Source: an uncultured Saprospiraceae bacterium
GTDB lineage: Bacteria > Bacteroidota > Bacteroidia > Chitinophagales > Saprospiraceae
NCBI GenBank assembly: GCA_937967615.1
Contig: CALCMJ010000160.1
Location: forward strand, 1-37,293
Direction: 5' to 3'
DNA length: 37,293 bases
Shown piece after piece: positions 34,690-37,293 of this stretch; positions within the stretch are counted from its first letter, which is position 1, and each line of letters begins with the position of its first letter. Below the pieces are notes generated by a model, which saw only the letters and a list, made by a program, of their open reading frames with translations, did no database searches and was not told where the DNA came from. The position numbers and the translations under genes are program-made.

Positions 34690-35592
34690 CTATTTTATCC
34701 AACGCCACGCTAAAATACGTGAACGCTTATTTCCAGTCCCCATTTCAATTACCCGATGTACATTCCCTTTGATGTTTTCCAATTGCACTAAACAAGCATG
34801 CAATGTCTTTTCTTTAGAAATTAAACTTGTACACCAATTTAGATTGCTTTTAAACGCAGCACTTTCTTTTATCATTCTCTTTACAAAGCCCAATTCCCCT
34901 CCCTCTATCCAGAGCTCACTGCTCTTACCTTCAAAATTAAGAATCTTCTTTGTCTTCCTATTTGCACTCAAGTTTTTTATTTTTCTCCGCGAAGCTTTAT
35001 CTGCTTCATCCTGTGAAGAATGAAAAGGAGGGTTTGAAATAACTAAATCAAATTTATCTTGCTTTTCTAAAATTCCGTGAAAGATATTCCCCTTTGATTT
35101 TTGCACACGTAGTTCTATTTTCTTTTGGAGAACTTCATTTGCTTCTACAATTTTTTCAGCAGAAGATATAGCAATAGGATCAATATCACTGCCCACAAAA
35201 TCCCAATTATATTCACTTACACCAATAATTGGATAAACACAGTTTGCACCTACTCCTATGTCTATACATCTTATGCTTTTTTTAGAATCCCTACTAATTT
35301 TCAAGAGATCCGCTGCATAATGAATATAATCCGCCCTTCCTGGAATTGCTGGACATAAGTAATCTGGTGGAATATCCCAATTCTTGATTCCATAGTGATG
35401 TATAAGCAAGGCCTTGTTTAAAGCCTTAACTGCCTTTGGGTCAAAGAAATCCACAGAAGAATCATTGTATTTATTTAAATGCACATATGAGCTGAGCCCT
35501 GGGAAACTTTTGATTAGTTGATCAAAGTCATAGCGTCCACGATGCTTATTTCTTGGATGTAGTTCTGATTTATGTTCTTTTCGTTCAGACAT
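34690..35592 (-). CDS. rlmF: 23S rRNA (adenine(1618)-N(6))-methyltransferase RlmF
   Basis: The 300-residue protein opens with ELHPRNKHRGRYDFDQLIKS, the RlmF signature. It has the SAM-binding motif DIGVGANCVYPIIG at about 111-124, GSDIDPIAI at 134-142, and the N6-adenine methyltransferase motif SNPPFHSS at 186-193. RlmF methylates A1618 of 23S rRNA using S-adenosylmethionine. Length agrees with the family. The helicase gene follows 9 bases downstream on the same strand. The start at 35592 fits the conserved N-terminus (MSERKEHKS). Confidence 0.95.
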   Translation of the reverse strand: MSERKEHKSELHPRNKHRGRYDFDQLIKSFPGLSSYVHLNKYNDSSVDFFDPKAVKALNKALLIHHYGIKNWDIPPDYLCPAIPGRADYIHYAADLLKISRDSKKSIRCIDIGVGANCVYPIIGVSEYNWDFVGSDIDPIAISSAEKIVEANEVLQKKIELRVQKSKGNIFHGILEKQDKFDLVISNPPFHSSQDEADKASRRKIKNLSANRKTKKILNFEGKSSELWIEGGELGFVKRMIKESAAFKSNLNWCTSLISKEKTLHACLVQLENIKGNVHRVIEMGTGNKRSRILAWRWIK

Positions 35593-35745
35593 TGTTTCTT
35601 CTGTGCTGCTAAATACATATTTAATATTAAAAAAATGAAACTAGCAGCAAAGCATTTGATTCGATTATACTTTAAGGATGATTTTAAATTCTACTCTTTT
35701 ACACAAATCGATAGACTGACTCGACAAAAAAGACCCTTAAAACAA

Positions 35746-35780
35746 AATAGACCTCACCTTTTCGGTGAAGTCTATTTTTT
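35746..35780. terminator. Bidirectional rho-independent terminator
   Basis: AATAGACCTCACC (35746-35758) pairs with GGTGAAGTCTATT (35764-35776) with one mismatch and a 5-base loop. A T-run follows on the plus strand (to 35780), and on the minus strand the sequence continues ATTTTGTTTT. It lies directly behind the stop of the minus-strand repeat protein (35798), which it most likely serves. No plus-strand gene ends here. Confidence 0.85.
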
Positions 35781-35797
35781 CGATTGTTTTAAAATAC

Positions 35798-37293
35798 TCA
35801 GTCAGTTTTCATGACTTTATGCAGGGTCGTATTATTCTTAAGATCTATTTTTATTAGGTATAAGTTATTTTCGAAATTGCTAAAATCTAAATCTATTACA
35901 TTCCTTCCTTTATTTAGATTAATCAATTTTTGTGATAACAATGCCCCTCTTATATCATAAACCGTGATTTGACCTTCCTCAATCGTGTCTGAATTAATTT
36001 CTACTGACAGCACATCCAATACTGGATTAGGATAAGTACGAATCATCTTATCACCACAATCAAACTCTATACTAATGATATTTGTTTCATTCCATTGCCC
36101 ATTAAAATCCACTTGTTGAATTTTATAATACGCTTCTCCACATACTGGGTTAATATCATTTGCAGAATAATGCATAGTTATGTTAGTGGTGCCTGCACCT
36201 TTTACTTTTGCTATCTCAATAAAATTTCTTCCATCTTCAGATCGCAATACTATAAATTCATCATTATTTACTTCGCTTATAGTAGACCATGTAAGCTTGA
36301 TAACATTACCGTCTTGAATCACTTTGAAATCAGAAAATTCAACAGGCAAAGCGGCTATATCATCTTCAATATCCGTTGGGTCCATACCCACCGCACACTC
36401 TTCTTCATTAGAAATTCCACCTAAATCACAATCCAATGTAGCAAGTTTAATTGTTGGATCTGCTAATATCAATGCACATATATCTGCTCCTGAAGCTATC
36501 GCTGCTGTACATTCATCTGCATCATCTGCAGGGTCTCCACCATTTGCACATTCTGTTGCATTATCTATTCCTCCGCCATCACAATCTAATGTTGCTAAGG
36601 CAATCGTTGGGTCTGCTGCTATCAATGCACATATGTCTGCGCCTGAAGCTATCGCCGCTGTACACTCATCTGTTGCATCTGCAGGATCGCCACCGTTTGC
36701 ACATTCTGTTGCATTATCTATTCCTCCACCATCACAATCTGCTGTTGCAAGTGGACTCGTAGGATCTGCTAGAATTATTGCACAAATATCTAATCCTGCT
36801 GCTATCGCTGCCGCACAATCATCTGCTGCATCTGCTGGATCGCCCCCGTTTGCACATTCCGTTGCATTGTCTATTCCTCCGCCATCACAATCTAATGTTG
36901 CTAAGGCTATCGTTGGGTCTGCTAGGATCAGAGCACATATATCTGCACCCGAAGCTATCGCCGCTGTACACTCATCTGTTGCATCTGCTGGATCGCCACC
37001 GTTCGCACACTCTGTTGCATTATCTATTCCGCCGCCATCACAATCTAATGTTGCCAAGGCTATCGTTGGGTCTGCTAATATCAGTGCACATATGTCTGCA
37101 CCCGAAGCTATCGCCGCTGTACACTCATCTGTTGCATCCGTTGGATCGCCACCGTTTGCACATTCTGTTGCATTGTCTATTCCTCCACCATCACAATCTG
37201 CTGTTGCAAGTGGACTCGTAGGATCTGCTAGAATTATTGCACAAATATCTAATCCTGCTGCTATCGCTGCCGCACAATCATCTGCTGCATCTG
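35798..37293 (-). CDS. T9SS type A secreted protein with TSP3-like cysteine/aspartate repeats (C-terminal part)
   Basis: The frame is open to the window edge (first full codon ends at 37291), so the N-terminus is outside; the TTG at 37057 is only an internal Leu codon. The visible part is an array of 51-residue repeats with the pattern CDGGGIDNATECANGGDPAD, then DEC and ADICA. This resembles calcium-binding thrombospondin type 3-like repeats with added cysteines. A degenerate last copy (CDLGGISNEEECAVGMDPTD) is followed by a beta-sandwich (LTWSTISEVNNDEFIVLRSE; YKIQQVDFNG). The last 75 residues form a type A T9SS sorting domain (RTYPNPVLDVLSVEI; VYDIRGALL; NLYLIKI). The product is therefore secreted and probably attached to the cell surface. 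Ligand unknown. Confidence 0.9.
   Translation of the reverse strand, partial: DAADDCAAAIAAGLDICAIILADPTSPLATADCDGGGIDNATECANGGDPTDATDECTAAIASGADICALILADPTIALATLDCDGGGIDNATECANGGDPADATDECTAAIASGADICALILADPTIALATLDCDGGGIDNATECANGGDPADAADDCAAAIAAGLDICAIILADPTSPLATADCDGGGIDNATECANGGDPADATDECTAAIASGADICALIAADPTIALATLDCDGGGIDNATECANGGDPADDADECTAAIASGADICALILADPTIKLATLDCDLGGISNEEECAVGMDPTDIEDDIAALPVEFSDFKVIQDGNVIKLTWSTISEVNNDEFIVLRSEDGRNFIEIAKVKGAGTTNITMHYSANDINPVCGEAYYKIQQVDFNGQWNETNIISIEFDCGDKMIRTYPNPVLDVLSVEINSDTIEEGQITVYDIRGALLSQKLINLNKGRNVIDLDFSNFENNLYLIKIDLKNNTTLHKVMKTD
36443..37293. repeat. 153-base in-frame tandem repeats with 459-base higher-order period
   Basis: Five full units (boundaries near 37207, 37054, 36901, 36748, 36595 and 36443) and one partial unit at the window edge are visible, each 153 bases (51 codons). 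A variant unit with DAADDCAAAIAAGLDICAII recurs every third copy. The stretch at about 36730-36835 is repeated, apparently unchanged, 459 bases later at the window end. The repeat lies entirely inside the T9SS protein gene. Confidence 0.95.

Noticed and set aside
35572..35814. Plus-strand frame of 80 codons between rlmF and the repeat protein
   Set aside because: It overlaps the rlmF start and runs through the terminator hairpin at 35746-35776; no homology pattern or leader is visible.
36451..37221. Two plus-strand open frames of 103 and 147 codons, rich in Leu and His
   Set aside because: They are the antisense of the 153-base repeat in the T9SS gene and inherit its period; their composition is not protein-like.
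36443..37293. Regular repeats as a CRISPR array
   Set aside because: The units are 153 bases, in frame, without spacer-repeat alternation, and encode a recognisable secreted protein.

Overview
The window is AT-rich DNA from a member of the Bacteroidota. The markers are a SusC/SusD outer-membrane pair, sorting domains of both type A and type B for the type IX secretion system (T9SS), many lipoproteins with a short lipobox, and few Shine-Dalgarno sequences. A marine Saprospiria- or Flavobacteriia-like lineage is my inference; nothing in the window fixes the class. I recognise no rRNA, tRNA, CRISPR array, insertion sequence or phage gene.

Left arm (1-9766, all minus strand): the start of a secreted CBM9-like/DUF5916 protein cut by the window edge; a tight group of arfB (ribosome rescue), a secreted M1 zinc metallopeptidase and a six-helix membrane protein; then a two-gene unit of a large FG-GAP/VCBS-ASPIC protein and a T9SS type B SprB-repeat surface protein.

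Centre (9948-18692): a lytic transglycosylase, then a LacI-family regulator followed after 2 bases by a lipoprotein of the vanadium-haloperoxidase/PAP2 superfamily. Divergently transcribed are susC and susD. A CG-centred palindrome lies in the divergent region and is the best operator candidate for the LacI protein. A second CG-centred perfect palindrome lies between the PAP2 and transglycosylase genes. A strong intrinsic terminator follows susD.

Right arm, plus strand (18712-32419): three consecutive VCBS-ASPIC-VCBS lipoproteins of about 1,080-1,100 residues, with a small unknown lipoprotein between the first two, then a cytoplasmic GH13 alpha-glucosidase and a sodium/solute symporter of the SGLT type. 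Together with SusC/D and LacI this looks like a glycan-uptake locus. SusC/D would import an oligosaccharide across the outer membrane, the symporter would carry it across the inner membrane, and the GH13 enzyme would cleave alpha-glucosidic bonds in the cytoplasm. The unusual part is that the usual surface glycanases are missing and their place is taken by a multiplied family of lipid-anchored beta-propeller-like proteins. A fourth copy lies on the left arm.

Far right (32484-37293, minus strand): a small secreted protein resembling DUF2927, a DbpA-like DEAD-box helicase next to rlmF (23S rRNA m6A1618 methyltransferase), a bidirectional terminator, and the 3' part of a T9SS type A protein built of 153-base cysteine/aspartate repeats arranged in a 459-base higher-order repeat that runs off the window.
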